Origin: SZUA-309 sp965232595
GTDB taxonomy: Bacteria; Pseudomonadota; Gammaproteobacteria; Pseudomonadales; Azotimanducaceae
DNA length: 64,000 nt
NCBI GenBank assembly: GCA_965232595.1
Contig: OZ246983.1
Coordinates: 2,232,001-2,296,000 of the forward strand
Direction of reading: 5' to 3'
Shown here piece after piece: positions 38,745-48,552 of the stretch. The position numbers and the translations under genes are program-made. The first letter of the stretch is position 1. Every line of letters begins with the position of its first letter. Below the pieces are notes generated by a model. The model was not told the DNA's origin, did no database searches, and saw only the letters and a program-made list of their open reading frames with translations.

Positions 38745-39311
38745 ATGGCCCATCTAAAGACCCTGCTTTTGGCAGGCTGCATCGCTCTCATCGCTGCCTG
38801 TCAGAGCGCACCGCCGGCACCGGTGACGCTGACGGACGAAGAGACCGTGGAAGCGACGGTGGTTGCCGTCGACCCGACCAACAGCATGGTCACCCTGCGT
38901 GGACCGGGCGGTCAGGAAGGCACCCTGGTGGTCCCCGAGGCGCGCAACCTGGCTCAGGTGAAACCGGGAGACACCTTCAGAGTGGCTTACACGGTCACCT
39001 ATCGCGCCTCTGTCGCTGAGCCGGGCGAGACCGAGTCCGGGCTGGCGCTGGCGGCGGGCCGTGCGGAAGAGGGCGAGCGACCGGGCGCCTTTATCGGCGC
39101 GCTGGCCGCCACCTCAATAGAGATCCTCTCGGTGGCGGCAGACGGCAGCTCGGTGAGCTTTCGCGACGAGACCGGCGTGCTCGACTCCATGCAGGTGGAG
39201 ACCGCGGAGGGTCGGGCGTTCGCTCAGGAGCTGAAACAGGGTGACGTGGTGATCCTGGAGTTTTCCGAATCGGTAACCGTGCAGGTCGAAGGGCCCGACG
39301 CCGGCGGCTGA
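38745..39311 (+). CDS. Lipoprotein of unknown function
   Basis: A 188-residue lipoprotein (lipobox ALIAACQS). The mature part is beta-rich: VEATVVAVDPTNSMVTLRGPGGQEGTLVVP, then FRVAYTVTYRASV, and near the C-terminus GDVVILEFSESVTVQVE. It looks like an OB-like or beta-sandwich fold built of two related halves. The start at 38745 follows GGAAGGA. It lies between a ZapG-like gene and a convergent amidase gene. No family recognised. Confidence 0.75.
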   Translation: MAHLKTLLLAGCIALIAACQSAPPAPVTLTDEETVEATVVAVDPTNSMVTLRGPGGQEGTLVVPEARNLAQVKPGDTFRVAYTVTYRASVAEPGETESGLALAAGRAEEGERPGAFIGALAATSIEILSVAADGSSVSFRDETGVLDSMQVETAEGRAFAQELKQGDVVILEFSESVTVQVEGPDAGG

Positions 39312-39314
39312 TCC

Positions 39315-40550
39315 TCAGCCCGCATCCAGGGCAAGCACGGCGTTCAGCAGCACGTTGCACCCTGAGGTGATGTCCTCGGGCGCGGCGTATTCCGCCTCGT
39401 TGTGCGAAAGACCATCCCTGCAGGGAATGAAGATCATGCCGGTCGGCGCGACCCGGGAAACGTAGACCGAATCGTGGCCAGCGCCGCTGACCATTTCCAT
39501 CGCCGGCAGGCCGGTGGCAGCAGCCCCGCTGCGAACGGCTTCGATCACCGCGTCGTCGAAGCGAATCGCCGGTGAGTGCCAGATCTCGTCCAGGCTTACC
39601 TGCACGCTCTCGCTGTCGGCACTGCGCACGATCTCCTCGAGTTGCTCGTGCATGGCATCCAGGACGCTCTGATCCGGATGGCGGATGTCCACCGACACCC
39701 TGATCTCCTCCGGCACGGTGTTTCTCGAGCCGGGTTCGGTGATCAGATCGCCGATCGTGGCTCTGCCCCAGGGAGCGTTGTCGCTGGCCAGCCGGAACAC
39801 CTCCGGCAGGATTTGCGGCAGCAACTGCACAGGGTCCTGACGGCCCTCCATGGGGGTCGGGCCTGCGTGGCAGGGTTTGCCGGTCAGCGTCAGATCGTAC
39901 CAGCGGATGCCCTGCACGCCGGTAACGATGCCGATGCTGTTGCTCGTGTACTCGAGGATGGGTCCCTGCTCGATGTGCAGCTCAATCGCGCCTTTCAACG
40001 GGAAAGCGGCCGCCGGCTGATCGCCGAGGGCGCCGATCGCTTCCAGGGCTTCCCGCACCGTTTGCCCGGACTTGTCCGTGGTCTGGTAAGTGTCGGCGAG
40101 ATCGAACTCACCCGCCCAGACGCCTGATCCCATCATCGCCGGAGCGAACCGGGCCCCTTCCTCGTTGGTCCAGGAAGCGATGATCAGCGGAGACCGGGTC
40201 TCGACGCCGAGGTCATTCAGCGATCGCACCACCTCCAGGCCAGCCAGCACGCCGTAAACCCCATCGAACTTGCCGCCGGTGGGCTGAGTGTCCAAGTGAC
40301 TGCCGATCAGGATCGGCAACGCCCCGGGATCTGAACCCGGACGGGTGGCGAACAGGTTGCCGATGGCGTCCGTATGCACGCTACAACCGGCGGCTTCGAC
40401 CCAGCTGCTGAACAGCTTCCGCCCCTGCTGATCTTCGCTGGTCAGCGCCTGCCGGTTGCAGCCGCCGGCCGGCGTCGCGCCGATCTGAGCCATTTCCATC
40501 AGGCTCGCCCACAGGCGGGCGCCATCTATGGATCTTTCGTTCCCCGTCAT
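39315..40550 (-). CDS. Zn-dependent N-carbamoyl-amino-acid hydrolase/hydantoinase-type amidase
   Basis: Peptidase M20-like amidohydrolase of 411 residues of the AllC/HyuC family (N-carbamoyl-L-amino acid, allantoate or beta-ureidopropionate amidohydrolases). Metal ligands are in GSHLDTQPTGGKFDGVYGVL and the catalytic Glu in NEEGARF; HIEQGPILE and RNTVPEE are family segments. The ATG at 40550 was chosen because it starts MTGNERSIDG at the usual length. The exact substrate cannot be told. It is convergent with the lipoprotein gene three bases away. Confidence 0.87.
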   Translation of the reverse strand: MTGNERSIDGARLWASLMEMAQIGATPAGGCNRQALTSEDQQGRKLFSSWVEAAGCSVHTDAIGNLFATRPGSDPGALPILIGSHLDTQPTGGKFDGVYGVLAGLEVVRSLNDLGVETRSPLIIASWTNEEGARFAPAMMGSGVWAGEFDLADTYQTTDKSGQTVREALEAIGALGDQPAAAFPLKGAIELHIEQGPILEYTSNSIGIVTGVQGIRWYDLTLTGKPCHAGPTPMEGRQDPVQLLPQILPEVFRLASDNAPWGRATIGDLITEPGSRNTVPEEIRVSVDIRHPDQSVLDAMHEQLEEIVRSADSESVQVSLDEIWHSPAIRFDDAVIEAVRSGAAATGLPAMEMVSGAGHDSVYVSRVAPTGMIFIPCRDGLSHNEAEYAAPEDITSGCNVLLNAVLALDAG

Positions 40551-40704
40551 CGCTAACCTGGCCGTGTCTTCGAACTTTCCAGATCGTAACCTCCCAGCAA
40601 CCGCCAGCAATACCCCTTCTGGAGCAGAACGCCGGTAGCCAACTTGCGCGTCCCCACCGCTTCGTTCAACTTACCGGCTGGGGAACTTAGTTGGAGGAAC
40701 GGCA

Positions 40705-41853
40705 ATGCCGAAACATGCCCTGATGGTGCTGCTGGTGGGCGCCTTGTGTATCCCACCTGGTGGTTGGAGCGCTGCGCCAGCCTCGGATACGCCAGCGGCG
40801 GGAAGCGACGCCGCTGGTGCCTCAACGCCGGAGCCGGTGGCCGGCCAGGCGGACGCCTATCAGCTCATTGACAGCGCACGGCGAGCGCTCAGCCAGGTGG
40901 TGCGGGCGGCAGAGAGCGACCGTGCCGTCCCCCAGGCCGATGCGAAGGCCAAACCCTTCTGGAACGCTCTGAAGACGCTCAACGACTCTCTGGCCCGAGC
41001 TGAAACCTCCGCCAAGCTGCAGAGCGACGAGTTCTTCAACGAGCTGGCGATGGCGGTTGCCGCGGTTGATCAGGCAGAGATCGCCATGACCATGCAGCCG
41101 GTAGGCCAACCGCTGAAGATGCAGTTCGACCGTTTGGCGGGCGTGGTGCGGGTTCTGGATGAAAACTACAGCAAGGAAGCCGCGCGGCTGAAGCAGGGCG
41201 GTGAGCTGACGGAAGCAGAGAAAGCACAGCTGCAGAAGCTGCGGGCGCAGCAGGACGATCTGGCGAACAAGCTGGCGGAAGTGGAACGGAAGGCCGGCAA
41301 AAACAACGAGGCCATTCAGGAAGGCATCAAGAAAATCCGAAGTAACTCGGAAAAGATCAAGCGGGCGAGAAATACGGCCGCCGGATTTGCCGGGGCCATG
41401 ATCGCCGCGCGGATGATGTCAGGCTGGATGTGGGGCTGGCACTGGTGGTGGGGCCCCTGGGGTTGGTGGTGCCCCGGCTGGATCGACGTGGTCGTGATCG
41501 ACATCTGGGTCCCTGTGTGGGACGACTATGCCTACGACTGGGGCTACCTGGACGGAGCCATCGATGTCGCGGACATGGATCTCGTCGATCTGTATGACGC
41601 CGATGTGGATCTGGACTATGCCGACTCTTATCTCGATGAAGGCGACTACGGTCTGGAGGATGGCGATATTGCCGAGCTCTCCAGCGACATGGAGCTCGGT
41701 TGGGACGAGGTGTCGACGGATGCCGGCATGGAGGTCCGGGATCAGATGGAAGACAACTTCGACCAGGCGCCTTTTGATCGTGGCTTCGAGGACGTGAACA
41801 CCTTCGATGACTTCGGTGGTTACGACGATTTCGGCGGAGGTTTTGACTTCTGA
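40705..41853 (+). CDS. Exported protein with coiled coil, tryptophan cluster and acidic C-terminus
   Basis: A 382-residue protein of no recognised family. Order: signal peptide (LMVLLVGALCIPPGGWSAA), a helical/coiled-coil region (about 85-225, with EAEKAQLQKLRAQQDDLANKLAEVE), a hydrophobic stretch, then 13 tryptophans between residues 241 and 279 (WMWGWHWWWGPWGWWCPGW), and an acidic Asp/Tyr-rich repeat region from 273 to the end (YDADVDLDYADSYLDEGDYG). The Trp cluster could insert in a membrane or bind glycans; the acidic part could bind divalent cations. The ATG at 40705 has GGAGGAACGGC upstream. Confidence 0.72.
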   Translation: MPKHALMVLLVGALCIPPGGWSAAPASDTPAAGSDAAGASTPEPVAGQADAYQLIDSARRALSQVVRAAESDRAVPQADAKAKPFWNALKTLNDSLARAETSAKLQSDEFFNELAMAVAAVDQAEIAMTMQPVGQPLKMQFDRLAGVVRVLDENYSKEAARLKQGGELTEAEKAQLQKLRAQQDDLANKLAEVERKAGKNNEAIQEGIKKIRSNSEKIKRARNTAAGFAGAMIAARMMSGWMWGWHWWWGPWGWWCPGWIDVVVIDIWVPVWDDYAYDWGYLDGAIDVADMDLVDLYDADVDLDYADSYLDEGDYGLEDGDIAELSSDMELGWDEVSTDAGMEVRDQMEDNFDQAPFDRGFEDVNTFDDFGGYDDFGGGFDF

Positions 41854-41900
41854 CATCTTCGACGCGCAGACCCTGCCCGTTCGATTCAGCCGAGGATGTG

Positions 41901-42632
41901 ATGACAGGATCAAGGAGGCTTGCCGCAGCGACACTGTTGCTCCTGCTGCCCGGCGTGCTGCAGGCACAGGCCATCGACACCAACCGGCCGGGCTTCAGCT
42001 TCTCGCCGAACACGGTTGCCAATGGAGTCTGGCAGCTCGAGACCGGCCTCGACTACACGAAGAGCTCGAGCAGCTCCAAGAGCACTTCGCTGCCGGTCGC
42101 GGAAGTGCGCTGGGGCGTCGCCAGCCAGATAGAAGTGTTTGCGTCCGGCATCAGCTGGACCGAGAACGAGGTCAACGACCGCAGCCGCAGCGGCTTCACC
42201 GATCTCAACATCGGTACCAAGCTGGCGGTCACCGAGCAGGACGCCAGGACGAAGATGGCATTTCTCTTTCAGCTCTCGGTGCCGGTCGGGGAGGACGGCT
42301 TCAGCAGTGATCGCTGGGATCCCACCGCGGCTTTCATCTGGAGCCACGAGGGCGCGCTGCCCATAGCCGGCACCGTCAAGGTGAGCAGATTCCGGAGCGG
42401 ATTTCAGCTCGACAACGGCTTGAAGCTGCCTTTTTCTATCAACGACCGGCACAGCCTGTTCGCGGAGTGGGAGGCCAACCTGCCGGAGGACGGCGGCAGT
42501 ACGCACTGGTTGAATGGGGGTTACCAGTTTCTGAATTCAGATCAGATGCAGCTCGACCTGAATGCCGGGTTGGGCCTCTACGATCGAGCCGGGGATTATC
42601 GCTTGGGTGTAGGTTTTTCCTACCGCTTCTAA
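41901..42632 (+). CDS. Outer-membrane transporter-like barrel (phenol MetA-degradation family)
   Basis: A 243-residue protein with a signal peptide (AAATLLLLLPGVLQAQ). The following IDTNRPGFSFSPNTVANGVWQLETGLDY and even-spaced aromatic strands down to the terminal LGVGFSYRF match the transporter family PF13557 (often called phenol meta-pathway transporter) and outer-membrane C-terminal Phe. The ATG at 41901 was preferred over the adjacent GTG at 41898. It is 13 bp before the RND adaptor gene and may supply an outer-membrane port to it, although it is not TolC-like. Confidence 0.75.
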   Translation: MTGSRRLAAATLLLLLPGVLQAQAIDTNRPGFSFSPNTVANGVWQLETGLDYTKSSSSSKSTSLPVAEVRWGVASQIEVFASGISWTENEVNDRSRSGFTDLNIGTKLAVTEQDARTKMAFLFQLSVPVGEDGFSSDRWDPTAAFIWSHEGALPIAGTVKVSRFRSGFQLDNGLKLPFSINDRHSLFAEWEANLPEDGGSTHWLNGGYQFLNSDQMQLDLNAGLGLYDRAGDYRLGVGFSYRF

Positions 42633-42645
42633 AGAGGGGAGACAG

Positions 42646-43770
42646 ATGAACAGATTACCGACCAGGTCCTGGCAGCTGCTGCTGGCAGCCGCCTTCTTCA
42701 CCGTGCTCGGAGGTTGCGCCGAAGAGCAGGCGGCGCCAACCGGGGAGCAGCTGCGACCGGTGAAGACCATCGTGGTGGGCGGAGCGTCGGCCGACGGCGT
42801 GCGCAACTTTCCCGGCAAGGTGGATGCGCTCCGGCGGGTAGATCTGGCCTTCCGTGTGTCCGGAACGCTGGCGGAGTTGCCGGTGAAGGAGAACGACGAG
42901 GTTTCCCGTGGTCAGGTGGTTGCGGTGCTCGATGCCGCCGATTTCAGGACCCGGCTGGCAGACCGACAGGCAACCTTCGGCCGGCTCGAGCGGGACTACG
43001 GCAGGGCTCAGGAGCTGATCAAGGAGAACTTCATCTCCCGATCCGACTTCGACCGGATCGAAGCTGACTACCGCAGCGCCAGGGCGGCTCTGGATCAGGC
43101 CCAGCTGGATCTGTCCTATACCGAGCTCAAAGCACCTTTCGACGGCATCATCGCCCGACGCGCCGTGCAGAACTTCGAAGAGGTGCAGGCCAAGCAGGCC
43201 ATCCTGGCCCTTCGGGATCTGTCGCTCCTCGAGGTCAAGTTCGGGGTACCGGAGGGCATCGTCCAGCGCCTCAGCGAGACGCCGGAATCGGAAGTGATTC
43301 CGGTCACCGCCAGCTTCGACAGCGCACCGGATCAGGCGTTTGCGCTGACCTTCCGCGAGTTCGCCAACACAGCAGATCCCGCGACCCAGACTTTCGAAGC
43401 TACCTTTGTGTTGCCGCGGCCGGAAGGGCTGGAAGTGCTGCCCGGGATGACGGCAAACGTTTCCGTGGATCTGTCGGCCTTCTTCGAAGGTGAAGCTTAC
43501 TTTCTTCCGGTCACGGCGGTGACGGCAGACTCCGGGCTGGGCGCGCACGTCTGGGTGGTGGACGAGGAGAGCGGTTCGGTATCCGCGCGACCGGTGACCC
43601 TGGGGCGCATGTCCGGCGCGTCGATCGAGGTGTTCGAAGGGCTGAACCCCGGCGAGCGTGTGGTGACGGCCGGTACCGGCTACCTGGGCGAAGGCATGCG
43701 GGTGGAGCTGCTGCCGGATACCGAGCAGGCGGAAGACAACATACCGCGAACCGCACCAGCGCAGGGCTGA
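42646..43770 (+). CDS. RND efflux periplasmic adaptor, lipoprotein
   Basis: Membrane-fusion protein of 374 residues. A lipobox (FTVLGGCAEEQ) anchors it in the inner membrane. It shows the usual order: beta-barrel start (RRVDLAFRVSGTLAELPVKENDEVSRGQVVAVLD lipoyl half), alpha-helical hairpin, second lipoyl half (DLSYTELKAPFDGIIARRAVQNFEEVQ), and beta-barrel/proximal domains. It joins the permease 3 bp downstream to an outer-membrane channel. The substrate is not evident. Confidence 0.92.
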   Translation: MNRLPTRSWQLLLAAAFFTVLGGCAEEQAAPTGEQLRPVKTIVVGGASADGVRNFPGKVDALRRVDLAFRVSGTLAELPVKENDEVSRGQVVAVLDAADFRTRLADRQATFGRLERDYGRAQELIKENFISRSDFDRIEADYRSARAALDQAQLDLSYTELKAPFDGIIARRAVQNFEEVQAKQAILALRDLSLLEVKFGVPEGIVQRLSETPESEVIPVTASFDSAPDQAFALTFREFANTADPATQTFEATFVLPRPEGLEVLPGMTANVSVDLSAFFEGEAYFLPVTAVTADSGLGAHVWVVDEESGSVSARPVTLGRMSGASIEVFEGLNPGERVVTAGTGYLGEGMRVELLPDTEQAEDNIPRTAPAQG

Positions 43771-43773
43771 GCC

Positions 43774-46700
43774 GTGAACATCGGTGAATATTCGGTACGC
43801 ACACCGGTTATCTCCTGGCTGATCGTCGTGATCCTGGTCGGCGGCGGGATTGCCGCCTTCCCCGGGATGGGCAAGCTCGAAGACCCGGCCTACACCATCA
43901 AGCTGGCCAAGGTCATCACCCATTATCCCGGCGCGACCGCGAGAGAAGTGCAGGACGAGGTGACCTATCACATCGAGGATGCGATTCAGCGCATGGAGCA
44001 GCTGAAGCGGATCAAGATGTCCATCTCCCGGCCGGGACTCTCTGACATCGAAATTCAGTTCAAGGACAAGTACTCGACCGACGATTTTCCAGCCATCTAC
44101 GACGAGCTCAGGCGACGCATCGCGGATGTGCAGCACAAGCTGCCGCCGGGCGCCGAGGCACCCACCATCGTCGATGAGTTTGCCGATGTGTACGGCGTGT
44201 TCGCTGCCATTACCGGTGACGGCTACACCTACAGAGATCTCAAAGATTACGCGGAGAACCTGAAGCGGGAGCTGGTGCTGGTGCCGGGTGTGCGCAAGGT
44301 AGAGATCGGCGGCGAGCAGCCCGAGGTGGTTTACGTCGAGATCTCACGGGCGCGTCTCGGTCAGCTGGGCATTTCGCTGGAGCGGATCCGCGAGGTGCTG
44401 GAAAGCCAGAACGCGGTGGAGGATGCCGGCCGGGTCCGGGTGGGTCAGGAGTACGTCCGCATCTTCCCCACCGGTCAGTTCGAAAGCGTGCAGGAGATCG
44501 GCGACCTGCTGGTCAGCTCGGACGACGGGCAGCAGATCTACCTGAAGGACATCGCAACCATCCGTCGCGCCTACAGCGAGGTTCCGGAAAAGCTCATCTA
44601 CTACAACGGCGAGCCGGCCCTGACCCTCGGCGTGTCCATGCTGAACGGGGTCAACGTGGTGGACGTGGGCGCCGAGCTGAAGCGGCGCTTCGGAGAGCTG
44701 CAGTCCATCACGCCGCTCGGCATGGAGGTGCACCAGATCTACTTCCAGCCGGACGAGGTGGACAAATCCGTCAGCAGCTTCATCGAGAGCGTGGGGCAGG
44801 CGCTGGTCATCGTGATCGTGGTGCTGCTGCTGTTCATGGGGTTGAAGGTGGGCATGATCATCGGCGCCGTGCTGCTGATCACCGTCGCCGGCACCCTCTG
44901 GATCATGGACATTTTCGGCATCGAGCTGCAGCGCGTCTCGCTGGGTGCGCTGGTGATTGCCCTCGGCATGCTCGTGGACAACGCCATCGTCATTGCCGAG
45001 GGGATGCTGATCCGGATCCAGAAGGGCATGCCGGCCGGGGAAGCAGCCCGGGAAGTCGTCAGCAGTACCTTCTCAGCGCTGATCGGCGGCACGGCCATCG
45101 GCATCCTGGCGTTCTCGGCCATCGGTTTCTCCCAGTCGGATACCGGCGAGTTCGCTCGGTCCCTGTTCTACGTGATCCTGATCTCCCTGAGCCTTTCCTG
45201 GGTGACGGCGGTCAGCACCACGCCGCTGCTCTGCGCCTGGCTGCTGAAGCCCGAGCAGTCGGACGGCGACGTCGATCCTTATGGCGCCGCGCCGTTCAGG
45301 ATCTACCGTGGCGCGCTGGCCGGTGCCATCCGCCTCCGCTGGCTGACCATCGGCGTGGTGGTGGGCCTGTTTGCGCTCTCCGTTTACGGCTTCACGCTGG
45401 TGAAGCAGGCGTTCTTCCCGAACGCCAACACGCCCATGTTCTTCGTCGATCTCTGGGCTCCGGAAGGCATCGACATACGTCAGACCCGCGACTACGCGCT
45501 GCAGGTGGAGGCGTTTCTCAGCCAGCAGGACGGGGTCGAGCAGACGACCACGGTAATCGGCGGCGGGGCGACCCGCTTCACTCTGGTTTACGAGCCGAAA
45601 GAAGATGCGGCTGCCTACGCGCAGATCATCGTTCGCACCGAAACCCGGGATCAGATTCCGGCGGTCTGGGCGGCGGTCGAAGGCTACATGTCTACGGAGC
45701 TGCCGCACCTCGATCCGATCATCAAATCGCTGCGAATCGGCCCCGGCCGGGACGGCAAGATCGAGGCCCGCTTCCATGGACCCGACCCGGTGGTGCTGCG
45801 GCAGCTCGCTGAGCAGGCCAAGGCGATCATGCGCGCGGACCCGGAGACCAAAGAGGTGCGGGATGATTGGCGGCAGCCAGCCAAGGTCCTGAAGCCCGTC
45901 TTCAACGAGCAGCTCGGCCGGGAGCTCGGCATCAACCGCCAGGACCTGGCCAGCGCCTTGCGCTCATCTTTCGAGGGCGCGCCGGTGGGGCTGTATCGGG
46001 ACGGCATCCGCCTGTTGCCCATTCACGTCCGACCGCCACTCGCCGAGCGCACCGATGTCACCTTCATCGACGACGTGCAGGTCTGGAGCCCGGTCCGGCA
46101 ACGCTCTCTGCCCATCGGGCAGGTGGTGTCCGGGTTCGACACCGAGTTCGAGAACACGGTGATCCGTGGCCGCAACCGGCTGCAGACGATCATCGCTTCG
46201 GCCAACCCGACCGGAGAGCTGGCCGCGCCGCTGTTCGACAGGTTGAGGCCGCAGATTGAGGCGATGCCGCTGCCGCCCGGCTACTCCCTGACCTGGGGCG
46301 GCGAGTACGAAGACGCCTTCGAGGCCCAGGATGCCCTGTTCAGCGCGCTGCCGGCGGGCTTCCTGTTCATGATCATCACCACCATCCTGCTGTTCGGAAA
46401 GCTGAAGCAGCCGCTGATCATCTGGCTGACCGTGCCGCTGGCGCTGGTTGGCCTGACGGCCGGGCTGCTCCTGTTCGGCGCTTTCGACTTCATGTCCCTG
46501 CTCGGCGCCCTCAGCCTGATCGGCCTATTGATCAAGAACGCCATCGTCCTGATCGAGGAGATCGATCAGCAGGTGGCGGCCGGTGACAAGTCGGCGATCG
46601 ATGCGGTGCTGGATTCGTCCGTCAGCCGGATGCGGCCGGTTGCCCTGGCTGCCACAACCACCGTGCTTGGTATGATTCCCCTGCTGCCGGACGTCTTCTT

Positions 46701-46806
46701 CGTGAACATGTCGATCACCATCATGTTCGGGTTGACGTTTGCGACGCTGCTGACGCTGTTTATCGTGCCGACCCTGTACGCGACGATCTTCCGCATCAGG
46801 TCCTGA
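43774..46806 (+). CDS. RND efflux permease
   Basis: Inner-membrane proton antiporter of 1010 residues with the hydrophobe-amphiphile efflux layout: an N-terminal helix, a large periplasmic loop, helices 2-6 (LVIVIVVLLLFMGLKVG...), a second loop, and a final helix bundle. The TM4 relay is LGMLVDNAIVIAEG, with Asp-Asn in place of the Asp-Asp of AcrB. The GTG start at 43774 is right after the adaptor stop. It pumps unknown hydrophobic substrates in concert with the adaptor. Confidence 0.94.
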   Translation: MNIGEYSVRTPVISWLIVVILVGGGIAAFPGMGKLEDPAYTIKLAKVITHYPGATAREVQDEVTYHIEDAIQRMEQLKRIKMSISRPGLSDIEIQFKDKYSTDDFPAIYDELRRRIADVQHKLPPGAEAPTIVDEFADVYGVFAAITGDGYTYRDLKDYAENLKRELVLVPGVRKVEIGGEQPEVVYVEISRARLGQLGISLERIREVLESQNAVEDAGRVRVGQEYVRIFPTGQFESVQEIGDLLVSSDDGQQIYLKDIATIRRAYSEVPEKLIYYNGEPALTLGVSMLNGVNVVDVGAELKRRFGELQSITPLGMEVHQIYFQPDEVDKSVSSFIESVGQALVIVIVVLLLFMGLKVGMIIGAVLLITVAGTLWIMDIFGIELQRVSLGALVIALGMLVDNAIVIAEGMLIRIQKGMPAGEAAREVVSSTFSALIGGTAIGILAFSAIGFSQSDTGEFARSLFYVILISLSLSWVTAVSTTPLLCAWLLKPEQSDGDVDPYGAAPFRIYRGALAGAIRLRWLTIGVVVGLFALSVYGFTLVKQAFFPNANTPMFFVDLWAPEGIDIRQTRDYALQVEAFLSQQDGVEQTTTVIGGGATRFTLVYEPKEDAAAYAQIIVRTETRDQIPAVWAAVEGYMSTELPHLDPIIKSLRIGPGRDGKIEARFHGPDPVVLRQLAEQAKAIMRADPETKEVRDDWRQPAKVLKPVFNEQLGRELGINRQDLASALRSSFEGAPVGLYRDGIRLLPIHVRPPLAERTDVTFIDDVQVWSPVRQRSLPIGQVVSGFDTEFENTVIRGRNRLQTIIASANPTGELAAPLFDRLRPQIEAMPLPPGYSLTWGGEYEDAFEAQDALFSALPAGFLFMIITTILLFGKLKQPLIIWLTVPLALVGLTAGLLLFGAFDFMSLLGALSLIGLLIKNAIVLIEEIDQQVAAGDKSAIDAVLDSSVSRMRPVALAATTTVLGMIPLLPDVFFVNMSITIMFGLTFATLLTLFIVPTLYATIFRIRS

Positions 46807-46852
46807 ATGAAAGGGCGTCAATCACCGTGACTTGAAGGGGCCGGCGGCCGTC

Positions 46853-48475
46853 TCAGCCGCCGCTTCCTTCCAGCACGAACTCAGCGCCCTTCTCGGCGAT
46901 CATCACCGTCGGCGCGTTTGTGTTCCCTGAGGTGATCCTGGGCATGATCGAGGCATCGATCACCCGCAGGCCCTGCACGCCGCGAACGCAGAGCCGATCA
47001 TCGACCACGGCCTGGGCATCGCTGCCCATTTTGCAGGTGCCGACTGGGTGGAAGATGGTGGTACCTAGATCTCCCGCGGCCTTCATCAGCTGCTCTTCGC
47101 TCTCGTACTCGATGCCGGGTTTGAATTCCTTCGGTTCGAAACGCTCCAGCGCTTTTGCCGCCATGATCCGGCGGGTGAACTTGAGCCCCGTGACCGCAAC
47201 CTGGCGATCGTAGTCAGTGGACAGGTAGTTCATGGTGATGGCCGGGTAGTCGTCCGGGTTCGGTGAGGTGATCCGCAGGTGGCCGCGGCTGGTGGGTCTG
47301 AGGTTGCAGACCGACGGCGTGATGGCGTCGAAGCTGTGCAGCGGCTCGCCGAACTTATCCAGAGACAGCGGCTGGACGTGCCATTCCATGTTGGCGCTCG
47401 GCTCGTCCTCGGAGGAGCGGGTGAAGGCGCCCAGCTGCGAAGGCGGCATTGTGAGCGGGCCGGTTCTGAACAGCGCGTACTCCATCCCCATCAGGGCTTT
47501 GCCGAACAGGGTTCGTGCCCGCCGGTTGAGCGTGCGGGTGTTGCTGACCTCGTAGATGGTACGCACCTGCAGGTGGTCGTGCAGGTTCTCGCCGACGCCG
47601 GGCAGATCGAGCGCCACATCGATGCCGTGCGCGTTCAGCAACTCCCCGGGGCCGATCCCGGAGAGCTGCAGCAGCTGCGGCGAGCCGATGGAACCGGCTG
47701 CAAGGAGCACCTCCCGGCGGGCGCTGATGGTCTCGACGCTGCGCTTGCCGAAGCGGACGCTGACGCCGGTGGCCCGCAGGCCCTGCTCGGTGCTATCCAG
47801 CTGCAGTTTCTGCACGTGGGCTTCGGTGCGTACGGTCAGGTTGGGTCGGTCCTGTACCGGGCGGAGGTAGGCCTTGCTGCCGGACCAGCGCACGCCTTTC
47901 TTCTGGTTCATCTGGAAGTAGGCGCAGCCGTTGTTGTCGCCGCGGTTGAACTCGTCGATCTTCGGGATGCCGCACTCTTCGGCCGCATCCCGCCAGGCAT
48001 CCAGGATCTCCCAGTTCACCCGCCGCTCTTCGACGCGAAGCTCACCGCCGCTGCCGTGAAAAGCGTCGGCGCCGTGCTGATAGTCCTCGGACGCCTTGAA
48101 CACCGGCAGCACTTCATCCCAGCTCCAGCCCCGGTTGCCGAGCTGGGCCCAGTGGTCGTAATCGCTCTGCTGGCCGCGCATGTAGATCATGGCGTTGATG
48201 GAGGAGCAGCCGCCGAGGACCTTGCCGCGGGCATAACCGATGCTGCGCCCGTTCAGGCCGGGATCGGGCTCGATCTGGTAACACCAGTCGGTGCGCGGGT
48301 TGTTGATGGTGTAGAGGTAGCCGACCGGGATGTCGATCCAGAAGTAGTTGTCCTTCCGGCCCGCTTCCAGCAGCAGCACCTGATTGCCGGGATCCTCGCT
48401 CAGCCGGTTGGCGAGCACGCAGCCGGCGGTGCCGGCGCCGATGATAATGTAGTCGTAGGCTTGCTGGTCGGGCAT
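46853..48475 (-). CDS. GMC family FAD-dependent alcohol/choline dehydrogenase-like oxidoreductase
   Basis: A 540-residue flavoprotein. The FAD dinucleotide-binding motif GAGTAG is at 13-18, with EAG ending the second strand; GMC signature 2 is GSIGSPQLLQLSGIG, and the active-site His is in FHPVGTCKMG with a second in the C-terminal SGNTNAPTVMIAEKGAE. It resembles AlkJ and BetA; both oxidise primary alcohols. Given a CYP153-type alkane hydroxylase at 59.7 kb, oxidation of alkanols is a reasonable but unproven role. Confidence 0.92.
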   Translation of the reverse strand: MPDQQAYDYIIIGAGTAGCVLANRLSEDPGNQVLLLEAGRKDNYFWIDIPVGYLYTINNPRTDWCYQIEPDPGLNGRSIGYARGKVLGGCSSINAMIYMRGQQSDYDHWAQLGNRGWSWDEVLPVFKASEDYQHGADAFHGSGGELRVEERRVNWEILDAWRDAAEECGIPKIDEFNRGDNNGCAYFQMNQKKGVRWSGSKAYLRPVQDRPNLTVRTEAHVQKLQLDSTEQGLRATGVSVRFGKRSVETISARREVLLAAGSIGSPQLLQLSGIGPGELLNAHGIDVALDLPGVGENLHDHLQVRTIYEVSNTRTLNRRARTLFGKALMGMEYALFRTGPLTMPPSQLGAFTRSSEDEPSANMEWHVQPLSLDKFGEPLHSFDAITPSVCNLRPTSRGHLRITSPNPDDYPAITMNYLSTDYDRQVAVTGLKFTRRIMAAKALERFEPKEFKPGIEYESEEQLMKAAGDLGTTIFHPVGTCKMGSDAQAVVDDRLCVRGVQGLRVIDASIMPRITSGNTNAPTVMIAEKGAEFVLEGSGG

Positions 48476-48552
48476 GGTTTGCGGCGTTCTCGAGTCAGGT
48501 ACACGATACCATCAGCGCCTGGGGTCGGGAGCAAGAGACAGGAGAGAACAGC

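Noticed and set aside
38104..40690. Shared 10-mer GGGAACTTAG before two genes (38104-38113 and 40681-40690), similar to a sigma-E -35 box
   Set aside because: In both cases it is so close to the ATG that no -10 element can follow at proper distance; probably chance.
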